Source: Corynebacterium timonense (GTDB lineage: Bacteria; Actinomycetota; Actinomycetes; Mycobacteriales; Mycobacteriaceae). From it: DNA of 64,000 bases. Each line of letters opens with the position of its first letter. Position 1 is the first letter of the stretch. The notes beneath the pieces were generated by a model. It was not told the origin of the DNA, did no database searches, and saw nothing but the letters and a program-made list of their open reading frames with translations. The stretch is taken from the NCBI RefSeq assembly GCF_900105305.1, contig NZ_LT629765.1, forward strand, positions 1,984,001 to 2,048,000. The letters run 5' to 3'. The position numbers were made by a program, and so were the translations under genes. Positions 19,279 through 29,113 of this stretch are shown here, in pieces.

Positions 19279-20453
19279 GAAGCCTGTCCCTCGCCACCAT
19301 CTTCGCGGCCGTCTCCGGCTTCGTCGTGCTGTGGGTGGCGCAGTGGGCCCTCGATGCCGACACGGACTACCGCTACTTCGCGGCGTTCTGGGGCCTATTT
19401 TTCGCCTCCGCCGGGCTGATCGACGGCCTCACGCACGAAACCACCCGCGCCGTCGCCGCCACCGGCGACACCGGCCGCCGCGGCAGCGCGCGGCCGTGGC
19501 GTGTCGCCGCCTGGCTCGCGGTGGCGGCCGTCGTCGCCGGCGCGGTGGGCGGGGTCCTGTTCATGCCGCACGTCGTCCCCCCCGCCCCCGGTCAGGCCAC
19601 CGGGCTTCTCGTCGTCGGCCTCGCCAGCTACGTGGCGCAGGCGGCGCTGTCGGGGGTGCTCAGCGGCACGCGGATGTGGGACCGCTACGCGGGTCTCGTG
19701 GCGCTCGACTCGGGCGTCCGGCTCGTCCTCGCGCTGGTGGCGTGGTGGGCCGGGTGGGGCCTCGGGGCCTTCCTGCTGATCACGGTGATCGGGGCGGCGA
19801 GCTGGGTGGTGTTTCTGCGCCGCGGGTTGGGCGGCGAGGTGGACGTCGACAAGCGAGCCTTTGCCCGGCGGGTGGGCTCGGCGATGCTGGCCTCGGGGGC
19901 CTCTGCGGCGCTGATCACGGGCTTCCCCACGGCGGCGAACGCGGCGTTCCCCCTGTCGGAGGGGGCGGCGGTGTCGGCGATGATCAACGCCGTGATTCTC
20001 ACCCGCGCCCCCGTGCTCGTGCCGCTGCAGCGCTTCCAGTCCGCGCTGGTGGTGCGCTTCGTGGACCACCGCGGCAGCATCTACCGAGCTCTCGTCGCCC
20101 CCATCGCCGCCGTGCTGGGCGTGGGCGCGGCGGGCTTCGTGGCGGCGTGGGCGTTCGGCCCGTGGATCCTGCGGCTGGCGTTCACCCCGGAAATGTTCGT
20201 GCCCGGGCCCATGCTGGGGGCGCTCACGTTCGCCTCGGCGCTCATCGGCGCGCTGATGATTACCGGCATCGCGGTGCTCGCGCAGGACAAGCACGCGTGG
20301 TACGTCGCCGGCTGGGGCGTCGCCTCCGTCGTGGCGTTTAGCCTCATGTTCGCCCTGCCGTTCGACGTCGCGACGACGGTGATCGTCGCCCTCGTCGTCG
20401 GGCCCCTGGCGGGCGCGGCCGTCCACGCCGTCGGCCTGGCGCGGGCCGTATAG
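19275..20453 (+). CDS. Multi-span membrane protein, polysaccharide flippase-like
   Basis: A 392-residue protein of about ten to twelve hydrophobic segments, beginning MRSLSLATIFAAVSGFVVL at a GTG that overlaps the peptidase stop (GTGA). The spacing of spans and the arginine-bearing loop LQRFQSALVVRF recall the MOP/Wzx flippase superfamily. Its position directly before the dTDP-rhamnose gene rmlB supports a role in exporting a lipid-linked envelope sugar, but the substrate is an inference. Confidence 0.65.
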   Translation: MRSLSLATIFAAVSGFVVLWVAQWALDADTDYRYFAAFWGLFFASAGLIDGLTHETTRAVAATGDTGRRGSARPWRVAAWLAVAAVVAGAVGGVLFMPHVVPPAPGQATGLLVVGLASYVAQAALSGVLSGTRMWDRYAGLVALDSGVRLVLALVAWWAGWGLGAFLLITVIGAASWVVFLRRGLGGEVDVDKRAFARRVGSAMLASGASAALITGFPTAANAAFPLSEGAAVSAMINAVILTRAPVLVPLQRFQSALVVRFVDHRGSIYRALVAPIAAVLGVGAAGFVAAWAFGPWILRLAFTPEMFVPGPMLGALTFASALIGALMITGIAVLAQDKHAWYVAGWGVASVVAFSLMFALPFDVATTVIVALVVGPLAGAAVHAVGLARAV

Positions 20454-21449
<996 letters not shown>

Positions 21450-21455
21450 AAGGCG

Positions 21456-21772
21456 CTAGGAGTAGCGCAGCAAGGCAACTTCTTTGCTGCCCTCCTCCCC
21501 GAACTCGTGAACCTCCTTGTCCACGATGATCTCAGCTTTAGGGTCGATCTCCGTACCCGGCTGTGTACCATCAGGGCACGCATTGATGCTCCGCGGGTCA
21601 AACCACTCCACATGCGGTTTTGCGTCTTGTCAAGGTTGAAGGTGCCGCCGCCTGTTTCTTTGATCAAGGCCCGGTGGTCGTCGGGTAATGTCCGGCCGAC
21701 GGCATGCTCGATTGCGGTGAGGCGGGCATTGTCGGCCGGTTCAGCGGGTTTCGAAAACGAATGTGTAAAAGG
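21456..21772 (-). pseudogene. SUKH/SMI1-like immunity gene relic
   Basis: Reading leftward, the frame NARLTAIEHAVGRTLPDDHR followed by ALIKETGGGTFN is the opening helix pair and strand of the SMI1/KNR4 (SUKH) fold, a common immunity fold of polymorphic toxin systems. It then shifts frame near 21620 and continues as PHVEWFDPRS ... EEGSKEVALLRYS to a TAG at 21456. No start codon survives upstream (a stop precedes the frame). It lies just after rmlB and next to two other small genes of a toxin-immunity type. Confidence 0.55.
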
Positions 21773-21819
21773 TCATTGTTGTTTTCATTTCGGCGCAGGC
21801 TGTGTGGAGCGCCTATTGC

Positions 21820-22272
21820 CTAAAATTCCGGTTCGACGGTTTCTGCGAGAAATTCTTCGTGGGACCAGTATGTCCGGTCCCAGTAGCAGATGAAGTCACG
21901 CGGCTCGATCGTGATGTAGTGATCCGGAAGGACGAGGCCATACTCCTGGGTGATAACTTGTAGGCCCTTTGCTTCGAGTGCCTGCGCTGTTTCATCGACC
22001 GGTAGGCTGTTGTCTGGGCCGATGGGGACGCCGAGGAAGGTGACGTTGTCGTTGTTGAAGTCCACTCGGGCGGTGACGCATCTGCCGTCTTCGATGATCG
22101 AGACGATCTTCCACATCTCTTCCTCCGCACCGTCATTGTCGATGAGGAGGAAGCCCTCGAGGTCGGTACCGGATCCCTTCTTGTTGAAGAAATAGTCGTC
22201 GAGAAGGGCGATGTTTTCCTCGACCGTGCCGCCGAGATTGAAGTGCAGCGGCAAATCAAAAGTGAAATCCAT
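21820..22272 (-). CDS. Candidate immunity protein 1 (150 aa)
   Basis: A 150-residue acidic soluble protein (MDFTFDLPLHFNLGGTVEEN at the start, ending FLAETVEPEF). It shares a pattern with its 137-aa neighbour: a middle segment TFLGVPIGP and a C-terminal strand followed by FICYWD, against TFLGIPVPM and ATICWT in the neighbour, so the two look like diverged duplicates. The ATG overlaps the neighbour's stop by one base (TAATG). Position behind a nuclease-like gene on the same strand suggests an immunity role; the family is not recognised. The local base composition is visibly less GC-rich than the core. Confidence 0.55.
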   Translation of the reverse strand: MDFTFDLPLHFNLGGTVEENIALLDDYFFNKKGSGTDLEGFLLIDNDGAEEEMWKIVSIIEDGRCVTARVDFNNDNVTFLGVPIGPDNSLPVDETAQALEAKGLQVITQEYGLVLPDHYITIEPRDFICYWDRTYWSHEEFLAETVEPEF

Positions 22273-22685
22273 TAGTCGCCTTTCGGGTTAGCGTCCGGAT
22301 CCATCGCGGTCCAACAGATGGTGGCAGTTTCTCCTTCGAAAACGTAGAACGACACTCCGGTGCCAGTGACCGTGATGCCGCCTGATTCTTTCTTTGTGGG
22401 GATATCGCGTTTTTTCAACTCGTTTTGGAATTTGGTGGCACGCATGGGTACCGGAATGCCCAGGAACGTGTCGCCTGGTTCCAGCGATAAGACCTCGCAT
22501 TCGGTAGAGAGACCCTTTTCGAAAAGTATTTTCACGTAGCGACTCTCTCCATTGAAATCAGCTGTTCCTCTTAAGGTTTCCATGGACAAAAGATCGCGTC
22601 GGAAGGGGTCGGCAATTCGGGATGCAAGGTCGTCGATGTTTTTCCCGAACTCGAGCGGTTCAGGCGGATGAGTAGAAAATTCCAT
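22272..22685 (-). CDS. Candidate immunity protein 2 (137 aa)
   Basis: A 137-residue soluble protein (MEFSTHPPEPLEFGKNIDDL at the start) related in pattern to the downstream 150-aa protein, with SLEPGDTFLGIPVPM in its centre. The ATG is preceded by AGGAG, which lies within the end of the nuclease-like gene region; only 11 bases separate the two. Tandem, non-identical immunity genes behind a toxin are common in polymorphic toxin loci. No characterised homologue is recognised. Confidence 0.55.
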   Translation of the reverse strand: MEFSTHPPEPLEFGKNIDDLASRIADPFRRDLLSMETLRGTADFNGESRYVKILFEKGLSTECEVLSLEPGDTFLGIPVPMRATKFQNELKKRDIPTKKESGGITVTGTGVSFYVFEGETATICWTAMDPDANPKGD

Positions 22686-22696
22686 GCTGGGGTCTC

Positions 22697-23116
22697 CTAG
22701 GTGAGTTGGTTTGGGTTGACGCGTGGGGAAGGTGATTTGGTGATGAAGCCTTCTTTCAGTGCGTATTCGATTGCCTCGTCCAGGGCTTCATCATATCGAC
22801 CTTCGAATTGGGGTTGAGTTAGAAAATCGTATTCCATTTGGAAGATCTTATCCGTATCACCTTTCTTGAATAATTCAGCTTGGAGTTCACGATACCGCTT
22901 AGCTTCTTTCTTAGGCCCCCAGCTTTCTGTCAGTCTGTGATCCTCCGGGGTCATTTGGATAGCGGGTGCGTTACTCGGGTTGAGCCCCTTTCTTCCCAGT
23001 CCTCCTGCGGCATCAGGATTGCTCTTGATAACCTCCTGCGCTATCAGGTGGTGGCGGTGAAGCTGGATGCCTGTTACGTGTGTCGCGTTCAACCTGTAGT
23101 AGCTGCTACCGCGCAA
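22697..23116 (-). CDS. HNH-like nuclease toxin domain, 5' truncated
   Basis: The 139-residue frame holds a His-rich nuclease-type motif, LHRHHLIAQEV, then NPSNAPAIQMTPEDHRLTESW, the spacing of HNH/AHH-type toxin tips in polymorphic toxins. The listed TTG start has no ribosome site, and the frame stays open upstream to the IS element at 23229, so this is more likely the C-terminus of a longer protein cut by the insertion. Immunity-like genes follow immediately. The probable N-terminus lies 11-15 kb to the right (LGFP-repeat fragments). Confidence 0.55.
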   Translation of the reverse strand: MRGSSYYRLNATHVTGIQLHRHHLIAQEVIKSNPDAAGGLGRKGLNPSNAPAIQMTPEDHRLTESWGPKKEAKRYRELQAELFKKGDTDKIFQMEYDFLTQPQFEGRYDEALDEAIEYALKEGFITKSPSPRVNPNQLT

Positions 23117-23228
23117 TGGCTGTTCAACGGTAGACTTTACGCTACATCTTAAGGATTCTGCTAGGAGGAATGCTGCAGGTGCAGCGTGAGCGGTTCGGTG
23201 TGTCGGTGGGGCTGTCGCACTAATTGCT

Positions 23229-24286
23229 TGGTTCGCCCCGGGTTTAATAGAGGGTAGGAATTTGGAAAAGGAGCCCTACACATGCCCTCGAAGTACACGC
23301 CTTAAGTTGAGGCAGCGCGCCATCGAACTGGTGCTGCACGCGCAAGCTGACCCTGACACGTCTCGTGGTGCGATATCCCGCATCGCTGTCGAGCTCGGAA
23401 TCAGTCAAGGAAACTCTGCGCGGCTGGGTCCGCGCTCATAAACAATCCGGCGCGGCAACCCCGGGCGGAATCTATGGATCTTGCAGCAGAAAACCGCAGA
23501 CTGCGAGCTGAACTGATTGAAGCGAAGCGCGCCAACGAGATTTTGAAAAGAGCATCAGCTTTTTTCGCGCCCGCGTGCGAGCGCCCACACACGCAGTCGT
23601 CCGGTTCATCGACGACAACCGGGAGGAATTCGGGGTCGAACCGATTATTCGCGCCCTTTCAGCAACCAACGCGAAAATCGCCCTGAGCACCTACTACGCC
23701 CACAAATCCCGGCCTGAATCATCTCGATCTATCCGCGACCGACAACTACGCAACACTTTGCGTGCCATCTACGACGACAACTACTCCTGCTATGGAGCGC
23801 GCAAACTATGGGCCGAGATCAACCGCCGAGGCGATGTCGGTCACCTCGCCCGGTGCACCGTTGAGCGCCTCATGGCACTCGAAGGCATCCGTGGTATCCG
23901 GCGCCGGAAGAAAAAGCCTTCCACCCGCAGCGCTGCCCCCGATAACTGCCCATCCGATGTGGTCACACGCGACTTTTGTGTCGATGCGCCGAACCGACTG
24001 CAGGTCGCGGACATCACCTACATCCCCACACGTGCCGGATGGGTGTACGCCTCGTTCGTCCTCGACGCGTACACCCTGCGAGATTGTTGGCTGGCAGATC
24101 ACCAACCACATGCGCCCATCACTGGCTAAAGACGCACTTGACATGGCCTTGTCAGCGCGCTTGCGCGCCGGTGACAACGTCTCCGGTCTGATCCATCACT
24201 TTAGACAGGGGCGTGCAGTACAGGTCGGTCGTCTACGGACAGACCCTGGCTCAGTCGCAGGTTATCGCCTCGGTTGGCTCGCAGGG
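23229..24286 (+). mobile_element. IS3-family element copy 1, right end deleted
   Basis: The left end TGGTTCGCCCCGGG matches the outer end TGTCAAGCCCTGGG of the related copy at 35103. The element holds OrfA (from 23282, MPSKYTP...) and OrfB frames, but homology to copy 2 stops near 24286, where a TlpA gene fragment begins. The last third of OrfB and the right end are missing. Shared frameshifts with copy 2 show both derive from an already defective element. Confidence 0.75.
23282..24286 (+). pseudogene. IS3-family transposase relic (OrfA/OrfB)
   Basis: OrfA begins MPSKYTP but meets a stop within the first codons, and the HTH segment RQRAIELVLHAQADPD resumes in another frame. The leucine-zipper segment ENRRLRAELIEAKRANEIL leads into OrfB. 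OrfB (open from 23575 to 24129) carries the first DDE aspartate in LQVADITYIPTRAGW, then shifts frame at TACACCCTGCGAG, where one extra T interrupts DAYTREIVGWQI. The final aspartate and glutamate regions are lost to the deletion. It cannot encode an active transposase. Confidence 0.75.
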
Positions 24287-24545
24287 GCCCGACCTCGCCT
24301 TCAAAATCAGACAGGCTGATCTCCTCACCCTCCTCCATCAGCGACGGGCCGGAGAAGTCCGGCAGCGGGGCACGTTCCTCCTTTGCGTAGATAATCTCGG
24401 TTTGGCCTCCTGGTGAGTGGAACTGGAAGGTGCCCCCGACGGCGACGGCGTTTCGGGCGCCGTCGCCTGAGGAACAGGCCGTCAGGGTCACGGCGCTGAG
24501 CACCGCGGCAACCGCGATGGCGGCTCTGCGGGGTGTGCTCGGCAT
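24287..24545 (-). pseudogene. TlpA-like thioredoxin lipoprotein, N-terminal fragment
   Basis: An AAGGAG ribosome site and ATG at 24545 start a lipoprotein signal (MPSTPRRAAIAVAAVLSAV, lipobox LTAC), followed by the typical TlpA lead-in ISLSDFEGEV. The gene is cut by the right edge of the truncated IS3 element just before the expected Trp-Cys-x-x-Cys active site, so it is inactive. In C. glutamicum a thioredoxin-like gene belongs to the copper cluster with copO and copRS, matching this position. Confidence 0.7.
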
Positions 24546-24558
24546 GGATTAGATCTCC

Positions 24559-24669
24559 TTATTCCGGGGCGGTGGGTACGAAGACGGTGTTCTGGTTGTC
24601 CCGGAAGACCACAACACCGAGGAAGGTCATCGTGCTGCCCGGTGGGTGGTCTGCAGCGACCCAGCTCAC
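24559..24669 (-). CDS. Short ORF between copO relic and tlpA fragment
   Basis: A 36-residue frame from a GTG (MSWVAADHPPGSTMTFLGVV, ending NQNTVFVPTAPE) fills the gap between the oxidase and the TlpA-like gene; its stop overlaps the AAGGAG of the latter. There is no ribosome site at the GTG. It may be the remnant of a small secreted or membrane protein in the copper operon, or not be a gene at all. Confidence 0.25.
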   Translation of the reverse strand: MSWVAADHPPGSTMTFLGVVVFRDNQNTVFVPTAPE

Positions 24670-24694
24670 CCCAGCGACCGACCATGCTGTGGGG

Positions 24695-26177
24695 TTAGGC
24701 GTACCGCAGGGAACTCATCATCCCAGTTTCCTGGTGATAAGCGTTGTGGCAGTGAAACGCCCACTCACCGGGGTCGTCGGCGATCAAGTCCGCGTTCACC
24801 GTTTCGCCGGGGAGAATGAGGACAGTGTCCTTGCGCAGACCGCTACTTCCGGGCAGAGCCCAGGTATGCCCGTGCAGGTGCATCGGATGGGGCATGGCCG
24901 TGGGGTTGTGCATCCGCATCCGCAGGCGTTGGCCTTCTTGGACTGTGCCCGGGGAATCAGCACCGTCGATGCGCAGTCCCCACTGGTAGGGCATCATCTG
25001 GCCGGTTAATTCGACCGCTGTTTCCTTATCCACGTCACCGGCCGGGAGCAGGGCTCGTTCCGCCGGCTCAAAGGACGTCAAGAAGGTACCGGGGGCAGTG
25101 AGTTCGGGGAAGGTAGTCTCTGGTGCGGGGGTCTGGCCCGCGGCGGTCCGGATGACGGCAAACGCCCAGTCGTCCTTGCCGGCGGCCAGGGCGGTCAGGG
25201 GAAAGACCCCATCACCGAGTACCACCTCCACGTCGACGCGTTCACCCATCGAGAGGTAGAACGACTCGATGTCGTGGGGACGGACCGGGAAACCGTCGAC
25301 GTGGGTGACGGTCATGCGGTGGCCACCGAGAGCCACCTTGAAGATGGTGTCAGCGCCGGAGCTGATGAACCTCAGGCGGGCTTTATCCCCCGGTCAGGCA
25401 TTAAACGTTCGGTGCGCCCGGGGAATGCGTCCGTTGATGAGGTAGTGCGGATACATCACATCGCCGGCATCCCCGCCCAGTACCCGGTCCGGGGTGCCGT
25501 GCGTCATCTGGCCGTGACCTCCCATCCCCTTCTTCCCGTTATGGTCGCCCGAACCCATTCCGGTGAGCTTGTCGAGCTCATCGTCGGGAGTGCCCTGAAT
25601 GCCATTTACCCAGTCGTCGAGCACGATGGTCCACTCGACGTCCTGGTCCTCAGCGTCGTCCGGGTCGCGGACAATCAGTGGGGCGTGCAGACCCCGGTCG
25701 AGTTGTAGGCCGGAGTGGGAATGGTAGAAGTAGGTGCCACCGTGGGGGACTTCAAAAACGTAGGAGAAAGACTCGCCAGGTTCAATGGGGTCCTGGGTCA
25801 TGCCGGGCACACCGTCGGCTGCGTTGTGGAGTGCGATGCCATGCCAGTGGATGGAGGTGCTCTCAGGCAGTTCATTGGTGATATCGACCTGGAGGACGTC
25901 GCCGGCGGTGGCCTCAATGGCCGTATCCCTGGTGTCAGAGACGTATCCCCACGTCTTGGCTTCGATGCCGCCGATATCCAGGGAGAGGGGCCGGGGTGGT
26001 CAGTGTCCGGCGCACCGTCGGCTCACCGAGCGCAGTGGGGGTGGGAGTGGGGCGAAGGGAGGGATCTGGTGCCGAGGCAGCGGGTCCAGGGTCGCTGGTG
26101 CAGGCGGCCACGGCCCCGGTGCCGGCGAGGACGAGCCCGCCGAGCAGAAACTGTCGTCGGGAAAACGCGTTCATCAT
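24695..26177 (-). pseudogene. CopO-type multicopper oxidase, frameshifted and with an internal stop
   Basis: Multicopper oxidases of this type oxidise Cu(I) outside the cell. A twin-arginine signal (SRRQFLLGGLVLAGTGAVAAC) starts at 26177. The frame shifts near 25995 in CTCTCCCTGG. The first copper motifs follow in the new frame (STSIHWHGIALHN, GGTYFYHSHSGLQ). An in-frame TGA at 25394-25396 breaks the chain in front of PGDKARLRF. The remainder ends with the C-terminal copper sites PHPMHLHGHTW and FHCHNAYHQETGMM. All copper ligands are present, so decay is recent or partly artefactual. It resembles CopO of the C. glutamicum copper cluster. Confidence 0.8.
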
Positions 26178-26248
26178 GATTTAACCTTCCTTGGTGTTAG
26201 ATTTCAGTGACACGGGAGACAGGCGCAGGTGAGGACCCTGCTGAGCCA

Positions 26249-26824
26249 TCACGTCAGGCGCAGGTCTGTGACACAGGTGGCGCCGTCGTCGGTGGTGGAA
26301 AACTCCGTGGTGCCGGTACGCCCCTGGTAGCTGACCTCAATCAGGCCGGTGGCATCATCGGGAAGCCAGAAGCCAATAAACCCGTTGTCGAAGGTGGTTG
26401 TCGCCTCGTCCACCAGCACCTCACCGGTCGCCTCATCGGTGATCGTGACCTGGATATCCTCATTGTCGAGTTCCCCCAGGCAGGTCGTGAGGCTGTGGTA
26501 GAAGCAGTCGTGGGTGGAGGTGAGATAGGGTGCGATCGAGACATACGTCTGATTGTCGGGAAGATCGACCATGACTTCCTGGTCATCGCTCGAGAGCAAC
26601 AGTTCATCGGCGCGCACTGAGGCGATCAGATCCGTGGGACGCTCTGTGACCTTCTGCCGGTCGAGGTGATCAATGATCTCCACCGCGTCCATGGCGGCCA
26701 GGCCATGGACAGTCAGGAATGTGTCCTGGGACACCGTCCCATCGGCGGTGGGTTCCGGGTCGGCGGCCGAACACCCCGTGAGGGCGAGGGCGAGGGCGGC
26801 GGCTGCGATCGCTGCTCGTTTCAC
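26249..26824 (-). CDS. cueP: CueP-like periplasmic copper-binding lipoprotein
   Basis: A 191-residue lipoprotein: signal MKRAAIAAAALALALTGC with lipobox Cys18, then a domain with the CueP hallmark CFYHSLTTC followed by GELDNEDIQVTITDEATG. In Salmonella CueP stores periplasmic copper and delivers it to superoxide dismutase; here it would sit on the outer face of the membrane. The GTG at 26824 follows AAGGAG by 6 bases; longer starts are rejected because they would hide the signal peptide. It is divergent from copRS, with a CopR-type direct repeat between. Confidence 0.8.
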   Translation of the reverse strand: MKRAAIAAAALALALTGCSAADPEPTADGTVSQDTFLTVHGLAAMDAVEIIDHLDRQKVTERPTDLIASVRADELLLSSDDQEVMVDLPDNQTYVSIAPYLTSTHDCFYHSLTTCLGELDNEDIQVTITDEATGEVLVDEATTTFDNGFIGFWLPDDATGLIEVSYQGRTGTTEFSTTDDGATCVTDLRLT

Positions 26825-27149
26825 GTCAATCTCCTTGGATCGTGGTAGGGCCATAAGAAGACACCGCCTCAAGGTCGATGCCATACCTTTATCTAGCACG
26901 GGTGCCTGACGGACTAGAATCCAAAAACCCTGCTCACAGTCTTATAACAGGGCGAAAAGGGGGTGAATTCGGTGGGCTGGGTCACCACCGGGGCACCACC
27001 CCACAGTCGTGGGCGATGTCCTTCTACCCGCCCCGGGTATGCGGTGCAGGCAGTGAAATCCCTGGTGGCGCCTGCTGAACCGACCAGGGGAGGCGATGCC
27101 GCCGGCCCGGGTTGGGGCACAGGGGTGACGGCGGTCGAAGGGTGATGTT

Positions 27150-27169
27150 TGAAGATTTGATGAAGTTTT
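27150..27169 (+). promoter_or_regulatory. CopR-type direct repeat upstream of copRS
   Basis: TGAAGATTT, two bases, then TGAAGTTTT. The copper response regulator CopR of C. glutamicum binds two TGAAGATTT copies separated by two bases, so this is a near-perfect match (one substitution). It is placed between the divergent cueP and copRS genes, about 60 bases before the copR start. The rest of the 400-base intergenic region (26825-27227) shows no gene. Confidence 0.75.
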
Positions 27170-27227
27170 CCCCGCCGGGCACTGAGCGAGGGTGGTATTC
27201 CCCCTGGCCGGAGCGATACTGGGGTCT

Positions 27228-27950
27228 ATGGCTGACCGCACACCGACCACCGCCACGCCCCCGGGGCGGGTGCTGGTCGTCGATGATGAACAATCCCTGG
27301 CTCAGATGGTGGCCTCCTACCTCATCCGGGCCGGCTTCGATACCCGCCAGGCGCACACCGGCACCCAGGCCGTGGACGAGGCCCGTCGCTTTTCCCCCGA
27401 TGTTGTGGTGCTGGATCTGGGGCTGCCCGAACTCGACGGCCTGGAGGTGTGCCGACGGATCCGCACCTTCTCGGACTGCTACATCCTCATGCTCACCGCG
27501 CGTGGCAGCGAGGACGACAAGATCAGCGGTTTGACCCTGGGGGCGGATGACTACATCACCAAACCTTTTAGCATCCGGGAACTGGTGACCCGGGTGCATG
27601 CGGTGCTGCGCCGCCCGCGCACCAGCACCACCCCACCGCAGGTGACCACCCCCTTGATCGTTGGTGACCTCATCCTTGACCCCGTCGCCCATCAGGTGCG
27701 GGTGGGGGAGACGACCGTGGAGCTCACCCGCACGGAGTTCGAGCTGCTGGTTGCCCTGGCCCTGCGCCCCGGCCAGGTGCTGACCCGCCACGACCTGGTC
27801 ACCGAGGTCTGGGACACCGCCTGGGTCGGTGATGAACGCATCGTCGATGTCCACATCGGCAACTTGCGTCGCAAGCTCGGTACCGACACCCGGGGCCGGG
27901 GGTTTATCGACACCGTGCGTGGCGTGGGCTACCGGGTGGGGCAGCCATGA
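27228..27950 (+). CDS. copR: OmpR-family copper response regulator
   Basis: A 240-residue response regulator. The receiver domain has the acidic pair in VLVVDDEQSL, phosphoacceptor Asp in VVVLDLGLPELDG, and switch residues MLTARG and YITKPFS. The C-terminal winged helix ends with VWDTAWVGDERIVDVHIGNL and GRGFIDTVRGVGYRV. ATG 27228 lies 7 bases after GATACT, fitting a leaderless start; a GTG 36 bases upstream is less likely. It overlaps copS (ATGA) and is preceded by a CopR box, so autoregulation in response to copper is inferred. Confidence 0.88.
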   Translation: MADRTPTTATPPGRVLVVDDEQSLAQMVASYLIRAGFDTRQAHTGTQAVDEARRFSPDVVVLDLGLPELDGLEVCRRIRTFSDCYILMLTARGSEDDKISGLTLGADDYITKPFSIRELVTRVHAVLRRPRTSTTPPQVTTPLIVGDLILDPVAHQVRVGETTVELTRTEFELLVALALRPGQVLTRHDLVTEVWDTAWVGDERIVDVHIGNLRRKLGTDTRGRGFIDTVRGVGYRVGQP

Positions 27951-29074
27951 ATCACGGACCCGGCCTGACCTTCCGCTTCCTGGCTGCCCAGGTGTTTGTC
28001 GTGGTGATTAGCCTGCTGGTGGCCTCGGCCGTGGCCACGGTGGTGGGCCCGACCCTGTTCCATGATCATATGTTGATGGCCGGCCGGGAGGACCCCTCGC
28101 TGGAGCTGTTCCATGCCGAGCAGGCCTACCGGGACGCCAACCTGATCACCCTGACCGTCGCCCTGCCCACTGCCTTGATCAGCGCCCTGCTGGCCAGCCT
28201 GTGGTTATCGCGTCGCCTGCGCACCCCCCTGCAGGATCTCACCCGCGCCGCTACCAGCCTGGCGGCCGGCAACTATCGTATCCGCGTGCCCGCCGCAGAA
28301 GCAGGCCCCGAGGTCACCACCCTGGCGCATGCCTTCAACGCCATGGCCGACCGGCTGGAACACACCGAACAGGTCCGCCGCCAGATGCTCTCTGATCTGG
28401 CCCACGAAATGGGCACCCCCTTATCGGTGCTCACGGCCTACCTCGATGGTCTCCAGGACGGGGTCGTGGACTGGAATAATGCCGCCCACACGATCATGGC
28501 TGACCAACTCACCCGCCTGACCCGGTTGATGGAAGACATCGACGATGTCTCCCGGGCCCAGGAACACCGGATCGATTTGGACCTGGCGGAGGAAGGGCTC
28601 GGGGATCTGCTCCATACCGCCGCTGCTGCCGCGGGGGAAGCTTATGCTGACAAAGGCGTCGATTTACAGGTCGAGACCATTACGGACACCGCCCGGGTGC
28701 TCGTGGACCGGCAACGCTTCGGCCAGGTGATGAGCAATCTCCTGTCGAACGCGCTACGGCACACCCCGGCCGGCGGGCAGGTCCGGATCGGCGTCCACCG
28801 ACAGGGGGAGTCCACCGCGCTCATCCACGTCGCCGATGACGGCGAGGGCATCCCACCTGGCCAGCTCGGACACATCTTCGAACGCTTCTACCGGGGGGAT
28901 GCCGCCCGCAGCCGGGACAACGGCGGGGCCGGTATCGGCCTGACCATCTCCAAGGCATTGGTCGAGGCCCACGGCGGCACTCTCACCGCCACCTCCCCCG
29001 GACCCGGTCGCGGAGCGGTGTTTGCCCTCCGCCTCCCGCTGTCCCCTCCCGACAGTGAGGAGGCTGCTCGGTGA
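27947..29074 (+). CDS. copS: Copper sensor histidine kinase
   Basis: A 375-residue membrane kinase. Two spans (about residues 12-36 and 66-86) enclose a short extracytoplasmic loop containing LFHDHMLMAGRED, whose His-Asp-His-Met cluster could bind copper. A HAMP domain (LRTPLQDLTRAATSLAAGN), the H-box SDLAHEMGTPLSVL and the ATP-binding N-box (SNLLSNALRHTP) and G-boxes (DDGEGIPP, GAGIGLTISK) follow. The short sensor loop is typical of metal-sensing CusS/CopS kinases. Co-translated with copR. Confidence 0.86.
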   Translation: MNHGPGLTFRFLAAQVFVVVISLLVASAVATVVGPTLFHDHMLMAGREDPSLELFHAEQAYRDANLITLTVALPTALISALLASLWLSRRLRTPLQDLTRAATSLAAGNYRIRVPAAEAGPEVTTLAHAFNAMADRLEHTEQVRRQMLSDLAHEMGTPLSVLTAYLDGLQDGVVDWNNAAHTIMADQLTRLTRLMEDIDDVSRAQEHRIDLDLAEEGLGDLLHTAAAAAGEAYADKGVDLQVETITDTARVLVDRQRFGQVMSNLLSNALRHTPAGGQVRIGVHRQGESTALIHVADDGEGIPPGQLGHIFERFYRGDAARSRDNGGAGIGLTISKALVEAHGGTLTATSPGPGRGAVFALRLPLSPPDSEEAAR

Positions 29075-29113
29075 CCACACCCTGCCCCGCGTGAGGGCCG
29101 TGCCCGCCACCCC

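Noticed and set aside
25394..25396. TGA in the multicopper oxidase as a possible selenocysteine codon
   Set aside because: The position (before PGDKARLRF) is not a redox or metal site and no SECIS-like element or selenium genes are seen; a nonsense change is simpler.
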